Source: Heliocybe sulcata (taxonomy: Eukaryota; Basidiomycota; Agaricomycetes; Gloeophyllales; Gloeophyllaceae). Taken from it: a stretch of 64,000 nt of DNA. The DNA is taken from positions 994,264 to 1,058,263 of the forward strand of contig ML213506.1 in NCBI GenBank assembly GCA_004369045.1, given 5' to 3'. The position numbers and the translations under genes are program-made. How positions within the stretch are numbered: position 1 is the stretch's first letter; each line of letters begins with the position of its first letter. The notes under the pieces are model-generated. The model saw only the letters and a program-made list of their open reading frames with translations. It was not told the DNA's origin and ran no database searches. Below, one piece after another: positions 10,446 through 23,300 of this stretch.

Positions 10446-12204
10446 GGGGTACGTACACCGCTCGTGTGTAGCAGCCCGCTAACTGCAGCTTCCAAGCAGC
10501 CTCCTTGACTGTAATCTTGCATGGATGGATCAAGCTTAAGCATGAGTACATAACACTGTCAAGAAGTCTCGAAGAGCTCATTTACCTCGCTCTTGGCCTT
10601 ACTCTGCGCATCTTGCGGGCCGACATATGTTCGGCTTCAGTGAGATCCCGCAGAATTGCTGCTGCCACAAAACCGGTCTAGCATAAATCGACCCTTGAAT
10701 GTGCCACCATGACAACCTGTAACGTGCGGCCGTGCGTCGAGAAAGCCATGGAGATATGGCGTCGATATATTCATGAGCGAAGGGATGGCGTCCAGCCACA
10801 CATGGCATGGAATTCTCCATCGATCCCTGTGACGATAGTCGAACGCCTTCATGCATACCCAGCTGTAAGAATGCGTTCATGGTACGCGTGCAGATATGTC
10901 TTTATGTGCGGCCTAGGACCTTCTTGCAGGAATACTGGCCTCCACCCTTGTGGATCCCGAGGCCGATGAATCAATTTGCGAAGGACAGGACAATATTCGA
11001 GGACGACTCCACTAACCTATGAGTTTTAACAGTTAGCCTATGTGATTGGTAGCAGGTTGACGTACAGCTCAACGAGTCGCAGATCAGCGCGGAACTCCCT
11101 ATCGGACGGGCACGCGCAGTCATACTCATGAATGGTCTATGTTGGCATTACAAACATATGGCCGGTAGATGATCTAGTATTGGTCGGAAGTTACGGTAGT
11201 CTCATAGCTTGACATTGGATCGCATATATTCGGCTTCCAGTCAGTATAGGAGGTCTGCTTGGTGCCCACTTGTAGCGCTTGATATCCGTGCCCAACCCAA
11301 TGCTGGTACACTCGGCATCTCTGAGGTTGTGGAGAGGTTCTCCATTCATCGTGGATTCGTCGTAGTGAGATACTTGGATGTCCGAGCGACTCGGACGAGC
11401 CATGAGGATGTCGCTGTGATAGCAAGATTACTTGACCTGCACCGTCTCAGAACCAAGTACTCGCAGTGCGAGCTCGCTTGGAGGCAGCCTGGCACGAGTG
11501 AGCACCCCTTCAGTTGTTGGTCCGTCACAGTCGGGGGCCAGCCGGCTAATAGACAACAGACCCAAGTATTTGGAGCGAGGGCCTCATTACACGTCGAAAT
11601 TCGGAGGAATAACAGAGAGCAGATAGGGAATCACAGCATAACAAGCTGGACAGTCAGGTGTCGAGACGGAGAGAAACTCGAACGAGGCAAGTCGAGGCAT
11701 ACTGTCTGCGCAGAGAACAATTGCAATAGCATCCCAGGTAGAACCTAATTTCCATTCGTCCACAAGCGTGACCGTAGGCGAGACGACAGATTCCGATGTG
11801 AACGTACATGAAGTGTACCCCTCCTCTGTCCACGTCCTTCTGTCCATCCGTTACATCTGAATCCCTCGCGACGAATTCATAGTCGACAATTTCGTCCTTT
11901 CGCCGGATTCGAAAGACGTCCTTCTTCACAGCTTCCCTTGAACTTCCCAATAGAGAGCTCGGGCTCGTGAGCATAATAGACAATGCTGAAACCGGGCCTA
12001 GGATGTGCTGGACGGTGCTGGACAACTGTTCCTAACAGTCGCAGCTGTGTATAGAACCGTGGCAACTTGCTGGCAGACAACGCGGAATCAGAATGGCCGC
12101 TATTGTTCTGCGCTGTATGTAAACTCTGCTTTAATGCATCGTATCATGCTATTCCCCACCATAAAGTCCCTCGGCAGGTCGAGAAAGATTGCGCATATAC
12201 TTCT

Positions 12205-14316
12205 ATGTTCCTACTCGGTCTGGTGGTAGCCCCAGCAGCAGTTGCGGTACTCTTGGCTTTGTACCATGTATTCATCGCTCCTCGTTTCAATGCGCTGCGA
12301 GAACTGCCGGGCCCTCCTGTGCAAGGGCTCTTCGGGAATCATATGGGCGCATTGCTGAAGTGAGTGGTAACCACCAAGTGCGAGCCTGGCCACGTTCAGA
12401 CTTCAGTGGTGCCATCCAGTCCAGACAAGTCACCCGGAAACCACGAAAAGATCGTCAAGCGTTATGGACGACTTGTTCGCATCAGAGGGCTCGGACCTGT
12501 GCGTGTTACCTACCCTACTGGATTGCGACGTGTATCTGAGGAAGCTATAGTGGGATGAGCGTGTGCTGCCTCTCGACCCGCTGTCTCTGTCGCATGTGCT
12601 GAAGCACACTACGATATACGAGAAGCCATGGCAGTCAAGGCAGCTCATCACCGGTCTCATTGGGTGCGGGATGCTTGCTGCTGAAGGCCAAGTGCACAAA
12701 CGGCAGCGGCGTGTCGCAACACCTGCGTTCTCAATACAGAATATGCGAGCTTTGATACCGCTCGTGTTCGTCAAAGCCAACGAATTGAAGGACAAGTGGA
12801 ATAGTATCATGTCGGAAGACCGTGGCCAGTTGACAGATGAAAAGGGTATCACCCTTGATGTCTGCTCCTGGGTCAGCCGGGCGACATTCGATGTTATTGG
12901 CTCAGCTGGTACGCGCCCCTTGCCCGCTAGAGAGACGTCATGCTCGACAAGGCAAATTTAGGCTTCGACTATGAGTTCAACGCAATTCAGAACGAATCAA
13001 ACGAGCTTTTCCTTGCCTACAAGGAAATGTTCGAGATTGCCATTTCACAGAGTGCTGGAGGCGCTCTGAGATCAGTTCTCGCAATATACTTCCCTATCGT
13101 AGACAAGTTATTCGTAAGTGGTAACTGACATGGCTTGCGTCTCCGCCTTCTGATGGTGTTCCCGCAGCCTAATGAAGCCACCCGAACTGTGGAAAGAGCC
13201 CACGAGGTCATCAGCCGGGTCGCTGGTAAACTCATACAGGAGAAGAAACAGAAGATCGAGGAGGGTGAACGGAATGGAAAAGGATATCACGGAAAAGACC
13301 TGCTGAGCCTACTGCGTACGCCTTAGAGATATGATCTGCAGTCTCCCACTGATTCAGACTATCCTCCAGTAAAGTCCAACGTAGCCACGGACCTGCCTCC
13401 GAACCTGCGCATCTCGGATGAAGACATCCTGCACAACATCAACACCTTCATGTTTGCAGGTTCCGACACGACGTCTCTCGCCCTTACGTGGACGCTCGTG
13501 CTCCTCGCGCAGCACCCGCAGATGCAGACGCGCCTCCGAGCAGAGCTCCTGTCCATCGCGCAGTCGTCTGACCTCACCAAGCTGACGCCTGACGAGACCG
13601 AATCGTTTTATACAGCGATCTCGAACTTGCCTTACCTGCACAATGTCGTGCGTGAGTCGCTCAGGCTGATCCCACCTGTACACTCCTCGCTACGCGTTGC
13701 GACGCAGGACGATGTTATTCCGGTGTCGTCACCCGTGCGCTTGCGCGACGGATCGGAGGAGAGGTGTGGGTTTAGGATTCCGAAGGGGACGTTTGTGCAC
13801 GTGCCCATCGAGGCGTTCCACCTCGATAAGGAGTGGTGGGGTGAAGATGCATGGGATTTCAAGTATGCGCCGCTCCTTTGTTTCTATCCTTGCATGCATT
13901 CACTCGACGTTTACAGCCCCGACCGATGGGATAACCTACCGGAGATCGTCACTGAACTTCCCGGTCTCTTCTCGAATCTCCTGACTTTCTCCGCTGGGCC
14001 CCGGGTATGTGGATTGCGTTATGACGGGGACTACCCCGGCTGATTGATTACGCAGTCGTGCATTGGGATGCGTTTCTCGATGATTGAGATGAAGACTTTC
14101 CTGTATATTCTCTTAACCAACTTCGTGTTCGCCAGCGCCGGGGACAAGATCATCAGAGCGAACGTGTACGTCTGCACTTCTACAGCTGATAGCTTTCTGA
14201 GCACTGACTTGCGTACTTCGTACAGCGTACTGACACGACCGTATGTACAAGGTCGTTATAAGGAGGGGAGCCAATGTCCTCTGCTTGTAAGGCCGTATCG
14301 TGTGGAGGACTCGTGA
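12205..14316 (+). CDS. Cytochrome P450 monooxygenase
   Basis: Nine exons: 12205-12359, 12420-12498, 12551-12908, 12962-13113, 13168-13315, 13370-13862, 13917-14004, 14056-14165 and 14226-14316. The protein begins with a membrane anchor (MFLLGLVVAPAAVAVLLAL) and a proline hinge (LPGPP). All P450 hallmarks are intact: I-helix AGSDTTS, ExxR as ESLR, the NPDRW block, and the heme loop FSAGPRSCIGMR with the cysteine ligand. The sequence GLIGCGMLAAEGQVHKRQRRV is typical of large basidiomycete P450 families. It acts in the ER with a P450 reductase; the substrate is unknown. It could work with the upstream FAD oxidase, UstYa-like protein and acetyltransferase, but it lies 4 kb from the nearest of them. 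Confidence 0.92.
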
Positions 14317-15025
14317 TGTTGTGGAGGGTTGTGTTTCGTATCGGATCTTCCCATTTAGGGATATATGTATGGGAGTCTTTCTCTTGGTTACACGCTCGTC
14401 GGAATACTATTGTCATTGCTTCTGACAGGTTTCTATCTAGTGGATCTACCAGTGTGTCTTCTTACCTAGCCGAGACACGGAAACAACATCGTCACAAATG
14501 GTGCGCAGCCTGGGAGATAATCGGCGTACAAGGTTCGTGATTCGACTGCACGTCCAAGATGTAGTCTTCTTTCTGGATCAGATTATGCGTAACGCCACTG
14601 CACTGGCATTTGAAAGGCGCTAGTAAGTTGCTGCCGGGATTGGACTAAGTCGTGCCCAGGCCGCCTTGCCTCTATTCAGCCGTCATCGCGGCGCCTATAC
14701 TCATGTTCATCCCTGAGACCATTATGCATTGCATCCATCCACAGATATCTTCTCGTCCGTCACTCTTCGCATCAAGGCGCGAACGAAGCGGTGCGGCAAA
14801 GTACTAACCTGATCGTAAGCATCGCAGTTCCCTCCCAGTCCCTCGCTAGTTGACGAATTGAAGGACAGAATGATACCGTCTCACGTAGACGCTCAATAAG
14901 ATTCATTCAACGCCGTACCCTCGGTCGTTAGACGGTTCCCACCGTGCCTGGCGCTGCCGCGTTATATAAAAGTTCTAATCCATCCACTAACGCATATAGC
15001 CTTTCCTTGTGCGACGCTGCCATCT
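14317..15025. other. Intergenic, no supported gene
   Basis: Short ORFs only. It contains a TATATAAA-like sequence near 14963, about 60 bp upstream of the next start codon. Confidence 0.5.
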
Positions 15026-16876
15026 ATGCCCGTGTACAACATTACAGGTAAATTCTTCAGCTGCAGCGTCATCTCCAGCTGACCACCATCCGTAGTGAAG
15101 GACACTAGTGCCGATATTGTCTATGCTGGTCAATGGACGGACACTCCAACTGCAGATGCCTTGTTGTCCTCTTACCTCAACGGCACTTGTCACTCAACCG
15201 ATGCTGTAGTACGAGCCCATGTCCACGAGTCCCAATACGGTGCATAATCATGCTCACTGGCACTGCATGATAGGGTTCCACTGCAAGTATCAGCTTTTAT
15301 GGCACCGGTGCGCAGTCTTTCCATTCTTTTTGCATAAGACGATTTGACAGAAGGGTTTGCTCTAGCTATCTACGTCTACGGGGCTCGTCGACCAGACCAT
15401 GTAAGCGTCGCTCCCTCTGACCGGGCTGACAGTGGCGCTCACTCACATCCTTTTAGGACGCGTATACAGTGGCACTAGATGGGCAAATCAACTATACGGG
15501 CAACGGCTTCAGCGCAACCGCCCTATTCCAGCAACTCCTCTACAATGCAACAAATCTAGCTCCTGGGCAACATGGCATTACATTGACGGATACCAGTACT
15601 GCTGGCAATCGCCCATGGCTTGACATTGACTACATGATAATTACGGCCGGTAACGGTGACGAAAGGTGCAATGGCATGCTACAGCCATGGCTCCATGATT
15701 TATTGACTCAAGACAGCACTATCTCCACAGATACTCGGGTCGACGATACAGCGGCAGACATAACTTACACTAGCTTATGGAACACATCGGATCCAGTATT
15801 TGCTGCTTTCTGGAATAGTACGGGACAGTAAGTTTCCATCTTGACGTTGTAGCGCCTGGCTTAACCACTCAGGAGCTAGTGTTACAAACGCCACTAGAGC
15901 CAGCGCTACAATCCCTTTCTCCGGTACCTCTGATTCTCATCATCTATTAATATAATCGTGACCGACCGCCACAGGCAACGCGATCATGGTCTATGGATCG
16001 ACGGACAGTGACCATGGACCCTTCGCAGTCTCCATAGACAACGGTCCTTCAGATACCCGATCCGGTTTAGCTGTCACCTTCCGAGCACAAAACTTGCTGG
16101 TACGTCTGCCTCGGTTGCCGGAGATGTACGCCTTTATGACAGGAGCTACATAGTACTATGCTGGCGGCTTATCTTCCGGTAATCATACTGCAACAATAGT
16201 GAACATGGGCAACGGGAGTTATCTCGACTTGGATTATGCTGTAGCCTCAGATTGGACGACCCCTGCTCCACCCCGAAGCCAGACATCCGGACCAGCTTCG
16301 TCTCCATCTCCATCCAGGTAACATATACTTACTACCAGAGTCCTTCCTTGGTTATCTAACGCATTCACCTGCACGCTGCCAGGCATCCCACTTCGGTTGG
16401 CGCAATCGCAGGCGGAGTCATAGGCGGCGTCGTCGTTCTTGTCCTAACAGCACTAGCTCTGTGGCTACGGAGCAGACGAACGAGGAAAGGTCGACGACAA
16501 GTAGTCGACCTAATGGCCGAAGAGCAGCTGAAGCAACAAATCGAATCTCCCGATCCACTCGCGAGGTTCGAGGTCTCGCCGTTCCTCCCGCCCTCCACCG
16601 GGTCCGCAACTGCCGGGCATAGTCTCCCAGATATGCCTCTTTCTGGTGCCTCTTACGGAAGTGGACCGGGGTCGTCGAGATTCCAGTCAGTCTTTCTCAT
16701 TGACGAGGTCCTGTCGATCGTCTTTCTGACTATCGTTGGACAATAGGGAAATACAAGAGTCAGAGTATCAACAGCCACCACCGGATTACGAGTTGGTAAC
16801 CAACGGGCAACAACGATCGATATCGAAGGAAGCCAAAGCGGTCCATATAATGGAACCAACCACGCATTCATCGTGA
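15026..16876 (+). CDS. Single-pass membrane protein with two lectin-like ectodomain units
   Basis: A multi-exon gene. The first exon (15026-15047) splices into a frame reading MPVYNITVKDTSADIVYAG. The ectodomain then shows paired segments that fit a basidiomycete-specific surface-protein pattern: ASISFYGTG, AIYVYG, YTVALDG, LAPGQHGITLTDT, and again AIMVYGS, FAVSIDN, LSSGNHTATIVN. A Ser/Pro-rich stalk precedes a transmembrane helix (GAIAGGVIGGVVVLVLTALALWL), basic stop-transfer residues and a polar cytoplasmic tail ending at 16874-16876. No classical signal peptide is visible, so either the start exon is further upstream or targeting depends on the single helix. The function is unknown; cell-wall sensing is only a guess. 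Confidence 0.72.
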
Positions 16877-17132
16877 TGCCAACATCAGCTCAGAGTTATA
16901 ATTCTTATTCCAAGGGATCCTGCAGTGTTGGTTGCTTGGTGTGATCTTCATGGTTCCTTACTGTCTATGTCCGCTCTCGCCATGAGGTCGATTGATGTTA
17001 CAATTACATTACGAGCCCATGTAAATACTGTACACTACAGTATGGGATACAGATTGCAGAAAAAAGAAATCCCGGATAACTGCTACAAAACGAAATACAG
17101 CTAATATACAGCGATAAGAGTGTACATAGTCA

Positions 17133-18524
17133 TCACGACCCCTCCTTCCCCTTCCCCTTCTTCTTCCACCACCCAATCACGCTCGCCTTGCGCAACAACT
17201 TCTTCATTTTCGTCGACCGGTCCTGGCCCTCTTGGCTCGGTATCCGCTGCTCCGGCGACATATTCATGAATGAAGTGAGAACGGCGGGCACAGAAGGAGC
17301 GCTCATAAATTCGGGACTCCGCTTCTGCGAGGCAGGGACTCTCCCTCGTCCATTGCTGAGGACGGTGTTGCCGGGTATTGGCAGAGCAGGAGACGGGAGC
17401 AGCGGAGGTGCCACGAACTTTGTAGTTTGCATGGACCGCGGTGTGGCAGTATTACTGCGAGGTCGGTTCGCTGTCCCCAGTCGAGGGCTTGGGTTGATAT
17501 GTTCGGTGCCTTTCAGCAGAGTCCCGATATCCGGAGGGACGATTGGAAGAGGCGTGTCCCGCCACCGAGACTTATGCGTCGGTTTCTTCGTCGAAGCATC
17601 CGGTACACGCGGCTGAGAAGCCGGCGAATAGGTGTGTCGATCCATCGGCCTGCAAGGCGGAGCTCGTGAAGGCGTCATTGCAGGCTCCTCCTTGCCGAGA
17701 GGACTTGGGGAGGGTGCGTGTGCCCTGAGCTTAGCTATACTGACCTCGAACCTGTCGAACGCAGAGCACCTGTTCTCCGGGTCAGTTGGGATCATCGTCT
17801 GCCGGTTCGGACGCAGATGGTTGTTCGCTGTAGATACCTCCGAGAAAAAAGTATCGTCCGCTTCACCGAGTACGCCGCCTTTCATCTCGGGCATAGAGGA
17901 GGATGGAACTAGTCTGCTGGCGCGTACAAAGGGCTTGGCGTTCGATACTACTGGCTGTGCGAAGGGAGGGGAAGGAGCTTCGAGGGTAGACGAATCGTCA
18001 TCAAGCAGGAGGAAGCTTGTTCTGTCGCCAAGATTCCGCTCTGGCATAGATGTGGAAGCGAACAGAGAAGCCTGAGGATTTCTAGAAGGAACCATGGGAG
18101 GTGCAGGTTGAGGAGGTGGTTGCACGTGTACCATGGTTTGACGCCGCTTCGCCTTAGAAGGAACTTCGTTGGTGATGGGCCGAGGCGATTGATGTTGCAA
18201 GGATAGCGTCGCATTCGAGGCCTTATTCCGCAAAGTTCGCCCCCGCATAGTACTGATGCAGCTCTCCGCGTCCCATGACCAATCCGATGCAGCATCCCAG
18301 TCGACAGCCAGTGTCCTCCCACCACGTATGGCTGGGCAGCCTTGTCTTCTTGGAGGTAGATTCAAGTTACGAGACGAGATTGCGACGAGGGATTCCTGGT
18401 GTCTCAGCTGTTTTCCAGTGCCAGGAGGAGGTGGAAGTGGGAATTCATAGACTGAGCAGCCTGCAGAGTTGTAGCCGTCTAGAAGCGGGGAGCTCGCCAT
18501 TATGGCGGGTGGATTAGATATCAT
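17133..18524 (-). CDS. Intrinsically disordered Pro/Ser-rich protein
   Basis: A single uninterrupted 463-codon frame. The composition is dominated by Pro, Ser, Arg and Thr with scattered SP/TP sites, suggesting a phosphorylated disordered protein. A basic C-terminal cluster (KMKKLLRKASVIGWWKKKG) could bind membrane or nucleic acid. No domain is recognised. The second Met (MASSPLLDG) is an equally good start. The long open frame without introns, on a strand where stops would be expected by chance, supports coding. Confidence 0.65.
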   Translation of the reverse strand: MISNPPAIMASSPLLDGYNSAGCSVYEFPLPPPPGTGKQLRHQESLVAISSRNLNLPPRRQGCPAIRGGRTLAVDWDAASDWSWDAESCISTMRGRTLRNKASNATLSLQHQSPRPITNEVPSKAKRRQTMVHVQPPPQPAPPMVPSRNPQASLFASTSMPERNLGDRTSFLLLDDDSSTLEAPSPPFAQPVVSNAKPFVRASRLVPSSSMPEMKGGVLGEADDTFFSEVSTANNHLRPNRQTMIPTDPENRCSAFDRFEVSIAKLRAHAPSPSPLGKEEPAMTPSRAPPCRPMDRHTYSPASQPRVPDASTKKPTHKSRWRDTPLPIVPPDIGTLLKGTEHINPSPRLGTANRPRSNTATPRSMQTTKFVAPPLLPSPALPIPGNTVLSNGRGRVPASQKRSPEFMSAPSVPAVLTSFMNMSPEQRIPSQEGQDRSTKMKKLLRKASVIGWWKKKGKGKEGS

Positions 18525-19786
18525 ACTTTTGGTCTTGACGTTCTTGTCCAGTCTTGAAGCCCGTGTTTGGTAGTCGGAATAGATTTAGACTACAGTATAC
18601 TGGGTAAAGCAAAACCATGAACCACTGCCAAAGAATAGAACGCACCCGACTCACACAAGATAATAAATAGGGGGTCAGCGAAGACGACAGACTTTTCGAG
18701 AGGCTATGTTTACATGGAATACACCTGAAGCTTTTTCAGTATGGCGCTCCAATACTTCCGCAACAAGTAATTCAGAGAGACTTACAGAAGCGGCCAGGTT
18801 TTGTAGGCAGGTCCTGGTGGTGGTCGGGAAGAACGCGACACAAACTCCGATTCAAACGCGAGGTTGGGTAAAAGCCGCGACACCACACCGCTTATGGTAA
18901 CCTGTAGGTACTACTTTGACGCTGTCCAGTGCACTGCGAGGTCTTTGACACTGTTCGCGCGCATACATCCTCTCCACTTCTCGCCCAGCAGACACAGCTC
19001 TCGCAACCGCTGGACTAGAGTGAAACCTAGGACTCATTCTTCAGCGAAGCATAATCAAGCTTCAGCACCCTATGCAAGAGATTCCCAAAGGCCTAGCATT
19101 TCAGTGAGTCGCCTAATCATACTTATATGTGTCCCGATAGATATGTACAGCGAACAGGAACTGGAAGAATGAACTGCGACGTGACACCGGGAAAGGGAAA
19201 ATGTGAGTCAATTACCTCCCTATTTTTACGTTTATGGTAAACTATATGCATACTTTCAACCTTTATAGTCAATTGTGTATGGCAGGCCATCCTACCTTAA
19301 AGTGCTTCGTACACGGGCGACAGGACTAAGGCCGTCGTCTAGGTCCTCGGTCAAACTTGCAGTCGACTTTGAAAGCTGCATTGTCGGGTCCCGTAAGAGA
19401 TGTGCAGGACAATTCAAGGTTCGCCTCTTGATCTGTCGACGCGTCGTATGCCGCCCGAGTCTCGCGTTGGTCACATGATTTTGCTCTCAGGTCTCAGGCA
19501 CGCGCCCAATCGGGTATTTGCCCGCTGAGGGCCTTGGTTAGAAGCGAGACTGTTAAGGTACCCTGCGCGACTGCGCTGCTCCCATAACTGAAGGATTGGC
19601 CGTGTTCTCAGGTGCGTTCCCCGGGGGACGGAAACAGAACACGAAGCAGCCAATGACAGTGCAACCGCTATCTTATCGCCACATTTCATGACTACTAATG
19701 ATCGACTATAAGTATCCCGCATGTGAAGGTACCGACTGGTCCTGACTCCGTCCACCCTTCCACCATCGACCAACCACCTTACCGCC
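18525..19786. other. Intergenic 1.26 kb
   Basis: No supported gene. It separates two divergently transcribed genes, so it should contain both promoters. Only short overlapping ORFs without motifs are seen. Confidence 0.5.
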
Positions 19787-21601
19787 ATGGGTTCTGCTCC
19801 CTCCAAGCCTGCTTCCGCTCCCCAGGTTGCTCCAAGCGATAACGAGAAGCAGACTCTTGTAGAGTCCTTCTCGTCTCTCCGCGTCTCTCCTGAGTCCGAA
19901 GCCGCCCCTGCTCCGCTATCTGCGGACGGCTCTTTGTCGCTTTCTAACCTCTCCTCATGGGAATCTGACCTGGCGTCGGATTCGAAGACCCAGCTTGCAC
20001 GGACAGTCTTCGCGCAGTCGAACATCAAGTCAATCTTGACTTCTCGGTCCACAATCATCAAGGATTCACATGTCTTCAATACGGAGGTGGACTTCAAGAC
20101 AGATCCCATCACCAACCAGAAGAGTAGCGGCAGGTGCTGGCTTTTCGCCACCAGTAACATCTTCCGATACAATGTCATGAAGAAGCTGAGTCTGAATGAC
20201 TTCCAGTGCTCTCAGGTGAGTCGACGTCCCGTGCGGAACACAGCGGATAATACTAAGTTCTGTCCGAACCTAGTCATACCTGTTCTTCTACGACAAGCTG
20301 AACAAAGCCAACTACTACTTGGAGCTGTCCATTGAATTGGCGGACCTTCCGTTGGATGATCGTTTGCTCGATAGCCTGTCAGGCGATCTCATCAGCGACG
20401 GGGGCCAGTGGGACATGGCCATCAACGTGCTCGAGGTGCGCAAATTAGTGTAGCGTGGATTTCGAGCATTAAGGAATAACGCGCCTTAATCCACAGAACT
20501 ACGGTATAGTCCCGCAGGCTCTCTATCCCGAGTCGACACACTCCTCATTGTCCTCCCCGCTGAATACTATCCTCAAGACCAAGCTCCGTGAACACGGGAT
20601 CATCCTCCGGGATCTTACCACCTCACTCAGGGCCTCCTCGCAGCTTTCGGAAGACCAGATCCGTACCACTCTGCGTTCGAAGAAGGAAGAGCTGATGAAG
20701 GAGGTGTACACCATCATGACAGCGACGCTTGGTGTGCCGCCGCGGCCGGACGAGAAATTCACGTATGACTACTACAACAAGGACGGGAAGGCGCAATCCT
20801 GGGAGGGCACGCCACTCGACTTCTACAAGACGTTCCAGAGCAAGCAGTACTCCCCGTCGTCGTGCTTCTCGTTGATCAACGACCCGCGGAACGAGTATGG
20901 TAAGCTGTACACGGTGGACAAGCTCGGCAACGTCTGGGGCGGCCGGCCGGTGCTGTATGTCAACACGGACATCGCTGACCTGAAGAAGGCGGTCGTGACG
21001 ATGGTCAAGGCGGGCGTGCCGGTGTTCTTCGGGTGCGACGTCGGCCAGTTCTCGGAGAACAGTAATGGGATCATGGACATTGACTTGATGGAATACGAGG
21101 TGGGAGTCTTTTCTCGGGCTGGCATCCGATGAAGTCTGCTGACGCAAACCCCAAGAATGCGTTCAACATCAAATTCGGGCTGACGAAGGCCCAGCGGCTG
21201 CAAGTCAACGAGTCGGCGATGACGCACGCGATGGTCATCTCAGGCGTACACCTGGACGCTGCGGGGAATCCCGTCCGGTACAAAGTAGAGAACTCGTGGG
21301 GCCCGGACGTCGGGGACAAGGGGTACTTTGTCATGACGGACAAGTGGTTCGAGCAGTGCGTATACTGTTTTATAGACGGGCCATTGAGCTCCCGGTAGTG
21401 GCTGTACTGATTGCATGTGAAATGCTAGGTTTGTGTACCAGGTTGTTGTACCTAAGGCGCTTGCGCAGAGGGAGCTTGTTAAGGTGTATGAGGGTGGGAA
21501 CCCGGTGGTGTTGCCGCACTGGGACCCTATGGTACGTTTGGTCCACCTTTGTTTGTCCTGTTCCGGGACTTATAGGCGTTTTGTAGGGTGCGTTGGCGTA
21601 A
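19787..21601 (+). CDS. BLH1: Bleomycin hydrolase / cysteine aminopeptidase (peptidase C1B)
   Basis: Six exons: 19787-20215, 20274-20435, 20497-21099, 21156-21355, 21429-21531 and 21587-21601. The catalytic triad is complete: Cys in SSGRCWLFA, His in ESAMTHAMVISG and Asn in VENSWGPD. Other conserved blocks are SYLFFYDKLNKANYYLE, GGQWDMAINVLE, PVFFGCDVGQF and the C-terminal HWDPMGALA. The C-terminal tail of this family enters the active site and trims substrates. The enzyme is a cytosolic homohexamer that hydrolyses homocysteine thiolactone and small peptides. The N-terminal 60 or so residues are a Ser/Pro/Ala-rich extension, as in many fungal members. A transposable element begins 137 bp after the stop. 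Confidence 0.96.
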
Positions 21602-21738
21602 ATCTGGGGGCCCGGAACGAAACGATGCCGTCGTCCCTGTTGTATACTCTTGTGTGTATCTGTATTGCAGTGGCTTATTGAAAGATATCTATATGACCGA
21701 CTGGGGCTGCATGATTATCTTGAACGTTTGCGTCAGTT

Positions 21739-21825
21739 CCACCTCAGGCAGGGCGAGATGTGTGACGTAATGACCTGCGAGGCCCTTTGTTGTGCAGGCA
21801 GGAAATGGCCTCCCAGGTTACATCC
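21739..21825 (+). repeat. Left terminal inverted repeat
   Basis: 87 bp identical to the reverse complement of 23301-23387. The outer end is CCACCTCAGG, preceded by TCAGTT. Confidence 0.9.
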
Positions 21826-23300
21826 CCGAAGATGTTTCCCTATAAAGTCCTAAAATAGATTACCTGTATTTGGACGTGATCCACTGCCATCTACGGATGC
21901 TCCGTGCATCCTCCGTGGATGTCTGCATTGTAAACCTCATCTGGAAGCTACAGTATCCGGTAAACATCCCGAGTTCTATTTTATACAAGTATCTTTCCTG
22001 TATCTGCATCCCTCTATAAGCGGTGACTAGGCCATCTCCGGCGGCTCCCTTCTGATACTGAACTTCATTAATGTCATTAATCATCGTGCATCATTACCGA
22101 GCCATTAGTAAAGCATTGATGGGAAATCCTCAACTTCCTTGCCAGTTATATGCCTATAGTATGCTGAGTTAAGCCACACACAGTACTATACGGATTTTTT
22201 TGAGCAAGAGGAAAACATCGGGCATGTATCGTTGATGCACCGTCCGGATATACCGGCGACATCTTCGGAGATGTCCGAGGTAGGTGCCCAGCCAATGAGC
22301 AGCAGAATAGCAATAGTGATGAATGTATATATTGTGCATTGACCCAGCCCGCAGTTATAGAACATCGAGAACTAGATAGAAAAATATTGTGTGGCTGCCC
22401 CAATGGGATGCACCCATCCCGGATGCCTACAGCTACTTGGATACTTCGGGATGAATCAGTGGCGCGTCAAGCGCCGGGTCATGTACTAACCAACATGCTT
22501 CACAACAGCATTTCGAGTGTGTACGCGGTACTCCCACATGTATCCCTCTGCCTAAAATTGCTCTAACTATTGTAACAGCTTGTAACAGTGTTATCTGCAT
22601 AATATATAACCTCCCTGCCCTTTATTCATTAGTATAAGGTCAGAATACCATCAAAAAGCTGTGGGGAGCTGTATGTGTCTGGAGTATCCAGGGATAGAAG
22701 GGTAGATTTGATGGATGACTCAACTAAACAATCTCAAAACCTTATGAGAGTAGTAATTGAGCATTCTCTGCTATAATTTTCATTTCAGGTAATGACCGGG
22801 GACCATCAAGTCTGGCATGGTATACTGACAGTCTTTTATCAAATGGAGCAGTAATATTGTCTATGTCCAGCACCGGGAGATGTTATCATGACCTCCTAGC
22901 AGTTATAATAGAACAAAGAAACATATATTAACAGCCCGAAATACTATCTGGGAACCAGTGGTATGTCCCGCTACAAGGAGCAGGCATATGCATACCGGCA
23001 CACGGATCGACACCCATTCCGGTAGTTCATCAAGCGCATCAGAAACCGCGCGAGCCGACTTCCGACTCGGACGCCGACGCCGACCACATGCATGCCCAGA
23101 TTTGGGAAGTGCGGGCGCGTACAACCGCTACGGACGACATCAACGGAACAGCTTACAGAGGTGGCGGGCGGCGGCGGGGAAGCACCGAAGTTGTCCGATG
23201 GCACATCTTTCCTACATCGCGAGGGCCTCCACAGATATTCTGCAGGAACGCCGGGCGATCATCTCTGTTATATTTAGGTTTATATGGGATGATATCTTCC

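Larger units (their letters stand above)
9589..12204. other. Gene-poor 2.6 kb with short repeats and weak ORFs
   Basis: No family-recognisable gene was found. On the minus strand between 11190 and 12025 there are several frames that could be short exons (one starts MSSTVQHILGPVSALS, another contains KRYKWAPSRPP), but splice joining is not convincing. The region contains a near-palindrome at 10099-10135 and a 16-bp direct repeat. A divergent promoter for the P450 must lie at its right end. Confidence 0.4.

Noticed and set aside
11209-11748. 179-codon plus-strand ORF
   Set aside because: No recognisable domain; the competing minus-strand frames look slightly more protein-like, and neither is well supported.
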